Positions 16,700 to 26,733 of a stretch of DNA of 64,000 nt are shown in pieces. This DNA is from Actinomycetota bacterium (GTDB lineage: Bacteria > Actinomycetota > Acidimicrobiia > Acidimicrobiales > Poriferisodalaceae), in NCBI GenBank assembly GCA_014238065.1, contig JABABU010000055.1:1-64000 (forward strand), read 5' to 3'. Every line of letters begins with the position of its first letter. Within the stretch, counting starts at the first letter, position 1. The translations under genes and the position numbers were made by a program. The notes beneath the pieces were generated by a model that made no database searches, was not told the DNA's origin, and saw only the letters and a list, made by a program, of their open reading frames with translations.

Positions 16700-18871
16700 G
16701 TGTCGTCCACCGCCCACAGCCGGTTGAGTCGCGAGCTGAACGGCAAATGGGTTGCCGCAGCCGCTTATGAAGAACTCGCCCGCGTTTTCGCATTGCCCGG
16801 ACACGACGACTCAGCTTGGGAGACGATCGCAGTACCCGGCCACTGGCGGAACACCGCAGGGCTAACGCAAGCCGAAGAGATCCTGTACCGCCACCGGTTC
16901 GAGTCCGAATCGCCTGCCGAAGGGCGGCGCAGTTGGCTCGCGCTCGACGGACTCTTCTATCAGGGCGACATCTGGATGGACGGTGGCTATCTCGGCGACA
17001 CCGAAGGCTACTTCCAACCACACGTTTTCGAAGTCACCTCTCACCTCAGGGACCGCTCGGAGCACGTTCTCGGCATCGAGGCCACCTGTAGACGGCCCGG
17101 CGACCTGACGGCCAAGCGCAACATCACCGGCGCCCTCCAACACTGGGACAACCTCGATCCGGCGTTGAACCCTGGTGGCGTCTGGAGGCCGGTCCGGATC
17201 GAAGAGACGGGCCCTGTCAGGATCCAGACGCTTCGGGTCACGGTCGTCGAAGCCGATTCGGAGCGGGCGATTCTGCAGTTCAGGGCACAGCTCGACGCCG
17301 CAACCGCCGCGACCGCCGCCGTCGAAACGCTCATCGAAGACGAAGGCGCCGGCGAAGTGGCTTCGCACAGTGAAGAGCATCTCCTCTCGGCGGGAACCAA
17401 CGTTTTGGAGTGGCGCCTCGCCGTCGAAAATCCGAAGCTCTGGTGGCCGCACCAACTCGGCGATCAACCCGTGTACGACGTTCGCGTCGAAGTTCGCGTC
17501 GCAGGAGAGAGCAGCCACGTCAGGAAACGGCGGACGGGTCTGCGTCGGATCAGGCTGAGGAACTGGATCGCCAGCGTCAACGGAGAGCGAATCTTCCTCA
17601 AAGGGACAAACCTCGGACCGGGATCGGCCGATCTGGCCAGTCTCGAGGCAGACGATCATCGGCGCGATCTCGAGCTGGCGAAGAACGCAGGCCTCGACCT
17701 CGTCAGAATGCACGCCCACGTCGCTCACCCCGACTTCTACCGAGAAGCAGACAAGCTCGGGATGCTCGTGTGGCAGGACTTCCCGCTCCAGTGGGGTCAT
17801 GCCAGGGGGATCAAGCCGGAAGCGGTTCGGCAAGCGGAGGCGATGGTCGATCTTCTCTCACATCATCCTTCGATCGCGATCTGGTGCGGTCACAACGAGC
17901 CGATCCCCCTCGAAGCGACCCCCGGCCATCGACCAGACGCCGACCCCGCAAATCGATTCCTTCGGAAGGGCTCGATACAACACGAGCTTCCTTCGTGGAA
18001 TCGCACTGTGCTCGACCGAGCGGTGAAACGAGCCATCACGAGAGCCGACCCGTCGAGACCGGTGATTGCACACTCGGGCGTGTTACCTCATCCGCCCCAA
18101 CTCGACGGGACCGACAGCCACCTCTACTTCGGCTGGTATCAGGGCGACATCCATGGCCTGTCGTCACTTGCGGCCAGGATCCCCCGTGTCCTCAGGTTCG
18201 TCAGCGAGTTCGGCGCGCAGTCGATCCCCCACCACACGACACTTGCGAATCCCGACCGCTGGCCCCACCTCGATTGGCCGGAACTCACCGAACTCGCAGG
18301 CCTGCAACGCGACGTCATGGCCGACCGAGTGCCGACCGATGGTCATGTGACCTTCGAGAGTTGGGCAGCAGCCACCAGGCTGTACCAGGCAAAGGTCCTG
18401 CGGACGCAGATCGAGACGATGAGGAAGCTGAAGTACCGACCAACAGGGGGCTTCTGCCAGTTCTTCTTCGCCGACGCCGCCGACATGATCTCGTGTTCGG
18501 TGCTCGATGTGAAGCGACGTCCGAAGGAGCCTGCATACAGCGCAATGGCCGCCGCCTGCAGGCCAGCAATCGTCGTTGCCGAGCCGTTACCTGCATTGAT
18601 CGTCCCTGGGCTCGACCATCAGCAAGCAATTCACGTGGTCTCCGACCATCGCGAATCGATCGAGGATGCACACGTCGACGTGACACTCATCTGGCCGGGA
18701 GGTCAACGGACGTGGCACTTCACCGGCGGCCTCGAAGCCGACTCGGTCACCAAGATCGGTGACATCAACTGGAGCGTGCTTCACGGAGCGGGGCCTCTGA
18801 CACTCGAACTGACCCTCTCGATCGGTGACGACCACATCGTCAACCGCTACGAATCCAGCGTCGCGCGCTGA
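16700..18871 (+). CDS. Glycoside hydrolase family 2 (beta-mannosidase/galactosidase-like)
   Basis: 723 residues, no signal peptide, so cytoplasmic. Order: a jelly-roll sugar-binding domain (LALDGLFYQGDIWMDGGYLGDTEGYF), an immunoglobulin-like domain (NPKLWWPHQLGDQPVYDV), then a TIM barrel. The barrel starts INGERIFLKG-like (VNGERIFLKGTNLGPG). The acid/base Glu is in the IWCGHNEP motif and the likely nucleophile Glu is in FVSEFGAQSIP, so the active site is intact. The WWPHQLG element favours beta-mannosidase-type members over LacZ. The GTG start is at 16700. Substrate specificity is not certain. The flavin reductase-like gene follows 22 nt later. Confidence 0.85.
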   Translation: MSSTAHSRLSRELNGKWVAAAAYEELARVFALPGHDDSAWETIAVPGHWRNTAGLTQAEEILYRHRFESESPAEGRRSWLALDGLFYQGDIWMDGGYLGDTEGYFQPHVFEVTSHLRDRSEHVLGIEATCRRPGDLTAKRNITGALQHWDNLDPALNPGGVWRPVRIEETGPVRIQTLRVTVVEADSERAILQFRAQLDAATAATAAVETLIEDEGAGEVASHSEEHLLSAGTNVLEWRLAVENPKLWWPHQLGDQPVYDVRVEVRVAGESSHVRKRRTGLRRIRLRNWIASVNGERIFLKGTNLGPGSADLASLEADDHRRDLELAKNAGLDLVRMHAHVAHPDFYREADKLGMLVWQDFPLQWGHARGIKPEAVRQAEAMVDLLSHHPSIAIWCGHNEPIPLEATPGHRPDADPANRFLRKGSIQHELPSWNRTVLDRAVKRAITRADPSRPVIAHSGVLPHPPQLDGTDSHLYFGWYQGDIHGLSSLAARIPRVLRFVSEFGAQSIPHHTTLANPDRWPHLDWPELTELAGLQRDVMADRVPTDGHVTFESWAAATRLYQAKVLRTQIETMRKLKYRPTGGFCQFFFADAADMISCSVLDVKRRPKEPAYSAMAAACRPAIVVAEPLPALIVPGLDHQQAIHVVSDHRESIEDAHVDVTLIWPGGQRTWHFTGGLEADSVTKIGDINWSVLHGAGPLTLELTLSIGDDHIVNRYESSVAR

Positions 18872-18893
18872 GTCCTGGAAGGAACCAACGACC

Positions 18894-19499
18894 ATGGCGA
18901 CATTCTCCGTCCACGATCTTGATCACCAAGACAGCTACAAGCTCTTGACAGGGCTCGTGATTCCTCGGCCGATCGGGTGGATCGGCACCGTTGACCAAGA
19001 CGGGCGCCCCAACCTCGCGCCGTACTCGTTCTTCCAGGCGGTGGCGAGCAATCCGCCAACTGTGCTCTTCTCCGCCGGCGTGACCGAGGCCTACGAGAAG
19101 GACAGCCTCGCCAACGCCAGAACCTCAGGCGAGTTCACCTGCAACCTCGTCGACATGGCCACGTCGGAAGCGATGAATGCCTCGTCTGCGACGCTCGGGC
19201 GCGGCGATTCAGAGTTCGACTTTGCAGGTCTCACACCTCTCGCGTCGACAGACATCGCAGCGCCTCGTGTCACGGAGGCAAAAGCGAGCTTCGAATGCGT
19301 TGCGACCCAATTCATCGAACTCGGGCGACACCCGAACCAGAACGTGGTCGTGTTCGGTGAAGTTGTGAGGTATCACGTGAACGACGAGGTGCTTGACGGA
19401 ACACGGATCGACTTCGAGGCCCTCGATGCCATCGGCCGCCTCGCCGGCAACGGTTACGTCACCACCCGAGACCGCTTCAGCATCACCCGTCCCGACTGA
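18894..19499 (+). CDS. Flavin reductase-like, FMN-binding split-barrel protein
   Basis: 201 residues from the ATG at 18894, with GGAAGG at 18878-18883 as Shine-Dalgarno. The fold is recognised by LVIPRPIGWIGTVDQDGRPNLAPYSFFQAVASNPPTV, the usual FMN-phosphate and isoalloxazine binding start, and by a conserved NVVVFGEVVRYHV strand. Related proteins supply reduced flavin to monooxygenases or bind FMN with unknown function; no partner oxygenase is adjacent. A longer in-frame start at 18825 lies inside the GH2 gene and is rejected. Confidence 0.85.
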   Translation: MATFSVHDLDHQDSYKLLTGLVIPRPIGWIGTVDQDGRPNLAPYSFFQAVASNPPTVLFSAGVTEAYEKDSLANARTSGEFTCNLVDMATSEAMNASSATLGRGDSEFDFAGLTPLASTDIAAPRVTEAKASFECVATQFIELGRHPNQNVVVFGEVVRYHVNDEVLDGTRIDFEALDAIGRLAGNGYVTTRDRFSITRPD

Positions 19500-19556
19500 C
19501 AGTCGCCGACCTCATCGGCGGTCATCATGTCATTCGGCACCAGGGGTTCTGAACCA

Positions 19557-19583
19557 CCTCTCGGTCCAGGTAACTTCGAGAGG
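19557..19583 (+). terminator. Hairpin upstream of sdhC
   Basis: Perfect 7-bp stem CCTCTCG / CGAGAGG with a 13-nt loop, 58 nt after the flavin reductase stop and 50 nt before sdhC. It could terminate the upstream unit or lie in the sdh leader. Confidence 0.35.
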
Positions 19584-19632
19584 TTCCCCTGCCCCCCGCA
19601 AGGGTCCCCCGATCGACGGAGGCCAACAAACG

Positions 19633-20408
19633 ATGGCAGCTACCACCACGAGTCGAAGTGGAGTTACCCCGCTGCGGTCACAGCCGCGCCGGCCGCTCCC
19701 ATGGCCGATCCAGTTCTACCGGTCGGCCGTTGGCAAGAAGTGGGTGATGGCCATCACCGGTTTCATGCTGCTCGGCTTCATCATCACCCACATGCTCGGG
19801 AACTTTAAGGCCTACCTCGGCCCTGAAGATCTGAACGTGTACGGCGAATCGCTTCGCGATCTTGGCGGGCACCTCGTGCCAAGGACCCACTTGCTGTGGA
19901 TCATGCGCGCAGGCCTCGCCGGGGCTTTCGCATTGCACATTTTCTCGGCCTACTCACTGGTTCACCTCGGCAGGAAGGCCAACCCGAAGGCAAGCTTCGT
20001 CAGTGGCCAGAAGTCATATGCCGACGATCAGAACTTCGTCGCAGCGAACTTTGCGTCACGCACCATGCGTTGGACCGGGCCCATAATCCTGCTGTACCTC
20101 TTCTACCACTTGGCCGATCTCACCTGGGGCTGGTGGCCCTGGGTCGAATACCACCGCGGCTACCCATACGAGAACCTGGTCTCCAGCCTCGACAACTGGC
20201 CGATAGCGGTCCTGTACATCGCGGCCAACACCGCCCTTGCGGTGCACATCTATCACGGTATCTGGTCGGCGTTCCAGAGCATGGGTGTCAACAATCCACG
20301 CATCAACGCAGCCAGAAAGCAGATTTCAGGGGCTATTGCCGGAGCGATCCTCATCGGCAATCTGAGCTTCCCGATCATGGTCCAAGCAGGAGTTCTGGAG
20401 GTGGCGTC

Positions 20409-20412
<4 letters not shown>
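19633..20412 (+). CDS. sdhC: Succinate dehydrogenase cytochrome b subunit (single-subunit, b558 type)
   Basis: 259 residues with five membrane helices and several membrane histidines ([54 protein letters not shown]) that fit di-heme ligation. One fused anchor subunit replaces the SdhC/SdhD pair, as in Bacillus, Bacteroidetes and many actinobacteria, and usually works with menaquinone. Start ATG 19633 with GGAGG at 19618-19622. Overlaps sdhA by 4 nt (ATGA). Confidence 0.93.
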
Positions 20413-22321
<1,909 letters not shown>

Positions 22322-22325
<4 letters not shown>

Positions 22326-23095
22326 GCACCACACTCAATCTCAAGCTCAAGATCTGGCGCCAAGAGAGCCCTGAAGCGCCAGGCAGATTCCACGAGTTCG
22401 CAGCCAACGACATCAGCGAGGACATGTCGTTCCTCGAGATGCTCGACGTCATCAACGAGCAGCTGAACGAGCAGGGAATCGACCCGATCGAGTTCGATCA
22501 CGACTGTCGAGAAGGCATCTGCGGCACCTGCGGCGTGATGATCAACGGCCAGGCCCACGGGCCGGAGAAGGCCACCACGACCTGTCAGCTCCACATGCGC
22601 AAGTTCTCCGACGGCGACGAGATCGTCATCGAGCCATGGCGGGCCAACGGATTCCCGGTGGTGCGCGACCTCGTCGTCGATCGAAGCGCGTTCGACACCA
22701 TCGTTCAGGCCGGCGGCTACATCAGCGTCAACACCGGCGCAGCACCCGACGCCAACCTCATGCTGATCCCAAAGGACGCATCCGATGCAGCGATGGACGC
22801 TGCTGAGTGCATCGGCTGCGGTGCGTGCGTTGCAGCTTGCCCGAACAGCGCTGCTCAACTCTTCACCTCGGCAAAGATCGAGCACCTCAACCTCGTGCCC
22901 CAGGGCCAGGCAGAACGCTGGCGCAGAACCGAGAACATGGTCGAGACCATGGAGGACTTCTTCGGGTCGTGCACCAACCACGGCGAATGCCACGAGGCGT
23001 GCCCGAAAGAGATCAGCCTCGACTACATCGCGTACATGAACCGCGACTACCTCAAGTCGAAGCTGAAGAATCGCAAGCTCGCCGGCCAGGGTTGA
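22322..23095 (+). CDS. sdhB: Succinate dehydrogenase iron-sulfur subunit
   Basis: 257 residues. N-terminal [2Fe-2S] ferredoxin domain with [20 protein letters not shown] and a later Cys at TTCQLH. The C-terminal domain carries [4Fe-4S] and [3Fe-4S] ligands in [16 protein letters not shown] and [21 protein letters not shown]. It transfers electrons from SdhA FADH2 to quinone at SdhC. Start ATG 22322 overlaps the sdhA stop (ATGA). Its stop is 7 nt before the CDF exporter start, so the exporter may be in the same transcript. Confidence 0.97.
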
Positions 23096-23102
23096 GGTTC
23101 AC

Positions 23103-24026
23103 GTGGCTGCTGGAGGAAGCACCAAGGCAATCGTGGCCGCGTTCTTCGCGAACCTCGGAATCGCCATTGCGAAACTGATCGGATTCTTCGTGACCGGTTC
23201 AGCTTCAATGCTGGCCGAGAGCATCCACAGCGGAGCAGACACGACGAACCAGGCGCTGCTGTTGCTTGGCGGCAAACGAGCCATCAGAGCCGCTACGTCG
23301 ACCCATCAGTTCGGATACGGCCGTGAGCGCTACTTCTGGTCGTTCGTGGTTGCACTCGTGTTGTTCTCGCTCGGTGGCCTCTTCGCCATCTATGAAGGCA
23401 TCAACAAGATCAGGCATCCTCATGAGATCGACTCGCTGAACGTCGCCATCATCATCCTCGTGTTCGGCATCTTCCTCGAAGGCGGCTCGCTCCGAACCGC
23501 CTACATCGAGAGCAAGCACGTGAAGCGAACCGACCAGTCCTGGTGGGATTTCATCCGGGATGCTCGGATGCCGGAACTGCCAGTGGTATTGCTCGAGGAC
23601 ATCGGCGCCATGTTCGGTCTCTTCATCGCGCTCGGAGCGGTCATCACCGCTTCGGTTACCGACAACCCGGTGTGGGACGGCTGGGGAACACTCACCATCG
23701 GACTTCTGCTCTTCGCGATCGCCATCGTTCTTGCCAAGGAGATGAAGAGCCTGCTCATCGGCGAAGCCATCATCAAGCCAAGCCAGGTTGCCGTCCTCGA
23801 TGTTTTCGAACTGCACCCCGACGTGATCGAGTTGAAAGAACTCAGGAGCCAGCACATTGGCCCCGACACCGTACTCATCGGCGCAAACCTGACATTCAGA
23901 CCGGGATTGTCGCAGCACCAGGTTGCGGTCGCCATCGACACCATCGAAGATCAACTCAGGGCCACCCTTCCCTACGAGCTGATGATCTACCTCGAACCGG
24001 ATCTCCACGACTCGGACGGTGTTTGA
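23103..24026 (+). CDS. Cation diffusion facilitator metal exporter
   Basis: 307 residues with about six helices. The family metal-site helix is AESIHSGADTTNQALLLLGG; helix 5 carries LPVVLLEDIGAMFGLFIAL, where Glu-Asp replaces the His-x3-Asp of YiiP. The spacing and YFWSFVVALVLFSLGGLFAIYEG place it with the ZnT9/COG0053-like branch. A cytoplasmic C-terminal domain follows. It probably moves Zn2+ or a related divalent ion out of the cytoplasm. Start GTG 23103, just after sdhB. Confidence 0.87.
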   Translation: MAAGGSTKAIVAAFFANLGIAIAKLIGFFVTGSASMLAESIHSGADTTNQALLLLGGKRAIRAATSTHQFGYGRERYFWSFVVALVLFSLGGLFAIYEGINKIRHPHEIDSLNVAIIILVFGIFLEGGSLRTAYIESKHVKRTDQSWWDFIRDARMPELPVVLLEDIGAMFGLFIALGAVITASVTDNPVWDGWGTLTIGLLLFAIAIVLAKEMKSLLIGEAIIKPSQVAVLDVFELHPDVIELKELRSQHIGPDTVLIGANLTFRPGLSQHQVAVAIDTIEDQLRATLPYELMIYLEPDLHDSDGV

Positions 24027-24100
24027 GCTCTCCGAAAGTTCTGTTCGCAACAGCACCTCTCACCTGTAATGCTATCCGCCGAGAGGAGTCCAGCCCCCCA

Positions 24101-24997
24101 ATGCAACCGGTGGTCGTCACAGAAGGCTTGACGAAGAAGTTCGGCAGGACCAAAGCCGTGCTCGATCTCGACCTCACGCTCGAGTCGGGTGACTACCTCG
24201 CGCTCGTCGGTCGGCCAGACTCAGGCAAGAGCACGATCCTGCATCTCCTTCTCGATCTCGTCCACCCGACATCAGGACGAACACGCGTCGTCGGATTCGA
24301 CTCGACCAGGGCCGCCTATCTGATCCGCCGCAATGTGGGCTGGGTGCCGGCTCACGTTGTTCCTCCCCGCCGTCTGACCATCGAAGGTTGGCTGGACAGG
24401 ATGCGAAGCTACCGGCGGTCGAAGATCGACAGCTCGCTGCGAACCCAAGTCATTCCACAACTCGATGCGGCACTCACCGACAACCTGACCGAACTCTCCC
24501 CGGCAGAACTCGGGATCGTTGCACTCGTCGGTGCACTTCAGAAGGAGCCGGAGCTGCTGCTACTCGACGAAGCCATCATCGGTATGCAACCGCACGAAGA
24601 TCTCCGTGACGATCTCGTCAACGACTTCCGATCGCGTGGCGGAACGATTCTCATGACGAGCCGCGACCTCGCCACGGCAGGCGCCACGGCCGATCGGGTC
24701 GGGCTACTCGACTCGGGGAGTCTCATCGCGACGGGGACGATCGACCAACTGCGCCAGCTTGGTCGGCAGCGACTCGAGATCGTGTTCGAGTCAGACCCCC
24801 GCGAAGACATCTTCGAGGCCAGCCCATCGGTGGTCGGCGCCGTCGTCCAAGGCAACATCGCCCGTGTCCTCGTTCACGGTCAGACTGAACCGGTCGTCGA
24901 GATCGCCAGGTTGAACGGCGCCAAAGAGATCATCCTTCACGAGTCCGGCGTCGACGAACTCGTCACTGATCTCAAGAACCTGGGGCTGGCGTCGTGA
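24101..24997 (+). CDS. ABC transporter ATP-binding protein with degenerate signature
   Basis: 298 residues from the ATG at 24101; GAGAGGAG lies about 12 nt upstream. Walker A is GRPDSGKST. Walker B is ELLLLDEAIIGMQP, with the catalytic Glu present. The signature is LSPAE instead of LSGGQ, and the switch position reads MTSRDLA, lacking the usual His. A C-terminal extension of about 90 residues resembles the tail of DrrA/CcmA-type ATPases. Coupled to the permease by a GTGA overlap. Substrate unknown. The degenerate motifs suggest slow ATP turnover or a regulatory role. Confidence 0.85.
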   Translation: MQPVVVTEGLTKKFGRTKAVLDLDLTLESGDYLALVGRPDSGKSTILHLLLDLVHPTSGRTRVVGFDSTRAAYLIRRNVGWVPAHVVPPRRLTIEGWLDRMRSYRRSKIDSSLRTQVIPQLDAALTDNLTELSPAELGIVALVGALQKEPELLLLDEAIIGMQPHEDLRDDLVNDFRSRGGTILMTSRDLATAGATADRVGLLDSGSLIATGTIDQLRQLGRQRLEIVFESDPREDIFEASPSVVGAVVQGNIARVLVHGQTEPVVEIARLNGAKEIILHESGVDELVTDLKNLGLAS

Positions 24998-25794
24998 ATT
25001 TCAAGGCAGTCAGAGGTCCGATCGCCAGGCACTACTTCAACGACAATCAGGTCCATGCCGCCATCGCCACCACTGTGCTCATGATCGCCGCAGCAGTGGT
25101 TGTTGCTCTTGCCCCTTCATTTCGCTCCCGTGCAGGCGCAGCGACGCTTGCAGAGCGCATGCCCGACCGGCTCGCCGCGTTGCTGGGAGTTGCCCCTGGC
25201 CTCTCGTTCGACACCGCGGCAGGTCATCTGGATGCATGGTTCCTCTCGCTGGCGGCACCGCTGGTCCTCTGCGCATTGGCGCTCCCGGCTGCCGTTCGCT
25301 CCATAGCCGGTTGCGAGGCGACCGGCGAAATGGAGTGGCTCGCAGCACAGCCCATCGAGCGGGCGCAGATCGTCTTCGAACGCTTCGTCGCCATCGCCTT
25401 CGTCACTGTGCAAGCCGCGACTCCAGCCACGATCATATTGGTCCTCGGCGGCGGCGTAGGTGGGCTGGAGCTCGAGCCGGGAATGGTCGTATGGTCGATG
25501 CTTCGAGTCGTGGTCCTCGTCTCACTGCTGGCCGGGATCGTGGTGATGGTGTCGGGGCTCACCGGATCACTCGACATCTCGGTCGGCGTCGCAATCGCAG
25601 CGCCGATCGTCGCATTCGGGTTGATCCTCGGTGGGGATTCGAGCGCACGGTTGAGCCCTGTGCGGTGGGTGCTCGGCGAGGCTCCAGCCGCCGAAGGAGA
25701 TACGACAATCGGCGTCCTGATGGCTGTCATCGTCCTGGCCGCGTGCATCCTCATCGGGTCTGCCGGGTTTCAGCGAAGAGACATCGTTCTCTGA
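24994..25794 (+). CDS. ABC-2-like transporter permease
   Basis: 266 residues with six predicted hydrophobic segments ([100 protein letters not shown]). No clear sequence family could be named, but topology and GTGA coupling to the ATPase gene make it the membrane partner. The Gly-Glu-(Met)-Glu-Trp-Leu loop after helix 2 (CEATGEMEWLAAQPIER) resembles the coupling segment GTLELLLATPV of ABC-2 permeases. Convergent with the HD-domain gene, 16 nt apart. Confidence 0.75.
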   Translation: MNFKAVRGPIARHYFNDNQVHAAIATTVLMIAAAVVVALAPSFRSRAGAATLAERMPDRLAALLGVAPGLSFDTAAGHLDAWFLSLAAPLVLCALALPAAVRSIAGCEATGEMEWLAAQPIERAQIVFERFVAIAFVTVQAATPATIILVLGGGVGGLELEPGMVVWSMLRVVVLVSLLAGIVVMVSGLTGSLDISVGVAIAAPIVAFGLILGGDSSARLSPVRWVLGEAPAAEGDTTIGVLMAVIVLAACILIGSAGFQRRDIVL

Positions 25795-25810
25795 ACACAC
25801 CGGAGGCGCA

Positions 25811-26587
25811 TCAGCTCTCGCGCTGCGCCCACCACTCGTCGAGGCGCCTCAGGACCTCGTCGTCGCCAAGCTCGCCAGACTCCCTCTTGAGCGTAAGTAG
25901 AAACTTCATCGCCACACCGACATCCGGACCAGGGTCGATGCCAAGATGCTCCATCACTGCAGCACCGTCGATCTCCGGCCGTTCTGCTCGACGTGCATCC
26001 TCTCGAGCAAGAGCGCCGATCCTCAACTCGAGATCGTCGAGCGCCTCATGGAGAGCGCGCACTCGCTTTGGATTCCGCGACGTGCAGTCGCTCCTGACCA
26101 GCGCATTCAGATCGCCGAGAAGCGGCCCTGCATCACGGGCATACCGACGCACAGCTGCGTCGGTCCACCCGTTGGTGTAGCCCTTGAACCTGCCACTCAA
26201 GAACACCAGCTGCGAGACCTCGCGAACCATCGTCTTCTCGTAGCCGAGCTCGCGCATCCTCGGGCGCGCGATCTTTGCGCCAACGGCCTCATGATGATGG
26301 AAGGTGACACCTGTGGCATCGATCTTTCGCGTCGCGGGCTTGCCGATGTCGTGGAACAGCGCAGCCAGCCGTAGCCGCTCGCGTCCAGGAGCTTGCGACG
26401 TCACCGCGATCGTGTGGCTCAGAACGTCCTTGTGGCGGTGAATCGGATCTTGTTCGAGGCGGAGCTGCGTCAGCTCTGGAAGATGCTCGTCGGCCCACCC
26501 CGAATCGACGAGCTGCCACAGACCGTCGCTCGGGTTGTCCCTCAGGAGGACCTCTGAAAGCGCTTCGGCTGGAGAAATGACAGTCAT
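25811..26587 (-). CDS. Stand-alone HD-domain protein resembling the C-terminal part of PcnA/CCA-adding enzymes
   Basis: 258 residues. Metal-binding HD motif set: PIHRHKDVLSHTIAV, then LAALFHDIGKPATRK and FHHHEAVGAKIA, then a downstream TDAAVRRYARDAGPLLGDLNALVRSDCTSRNP. The last segment is typical of the region after the HD domain in actinobacterial tRNA nucleotidyltransferases. The N-terminal nucleotidyltransferase head (GGxVRD and DxD motifs) is absent, and no such frame exists upstream. It is therefore probably a phosphohydrolase or a structural RNA-binding relic rather than a CCA-adding enzyme. Divergent from dnaE with 146 nt between. Confidence 0.75.
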   Translation of the reverse strand: MTVISPAEALSEVLLRDNPSDGLWQLVDSGWADEHLPELTQLRLEQDPIHRHKDVLSHTIAVTSQAPGRERLRLAALFHDIGKPATRKIDATGVTFHHHEAVGAKIARPRMRELGYEKTMVREVSQLVFLSGRFKGYTNGWTDAAVRRYARDAGPLLGDLNALVRSDCTSRNPKRVRALHEALDDLELRIGALAREDARRAERPEIDGAAVMEHLGIDPGPDVGVAMKFLLTLKRESGELGDDEVLRRLDEWWAQRES

Positions 26588-26733
26588 GAGATCCGGGGTG
26601 AAGTGACCGCGACAGGGTCGCGATAGGGTCGACGGTTGGGCCGCAAAACCCTATCTGAGCGAGCGCGCAAGCTACCGCTTGTCGTACTTCACAACTCCAC
26701 CTCATTCCGTCCACCACCGACACAAGGGATCCG

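Noticed and set aside
16628..16804. 59-residue N-terminal extension of the MoxR ATPase
   Set aside because: It would overlap the divergent GH2 gene, and a -10 hexamer lies 7 nt before the shorter start.
17410..18762. 450-codon open frame inside the GH2 gene
   Set aside because: Alternate frame of a gene with intact GH2 active-site motifs; Arg/Pro-rich.
19896..20408. 171-residue upstream extension of SdhA
   Set aside because: Overlaps sdhC in another frame; the ATG at 20409 with its ATGA junction and the FAD-binding start fit the family.
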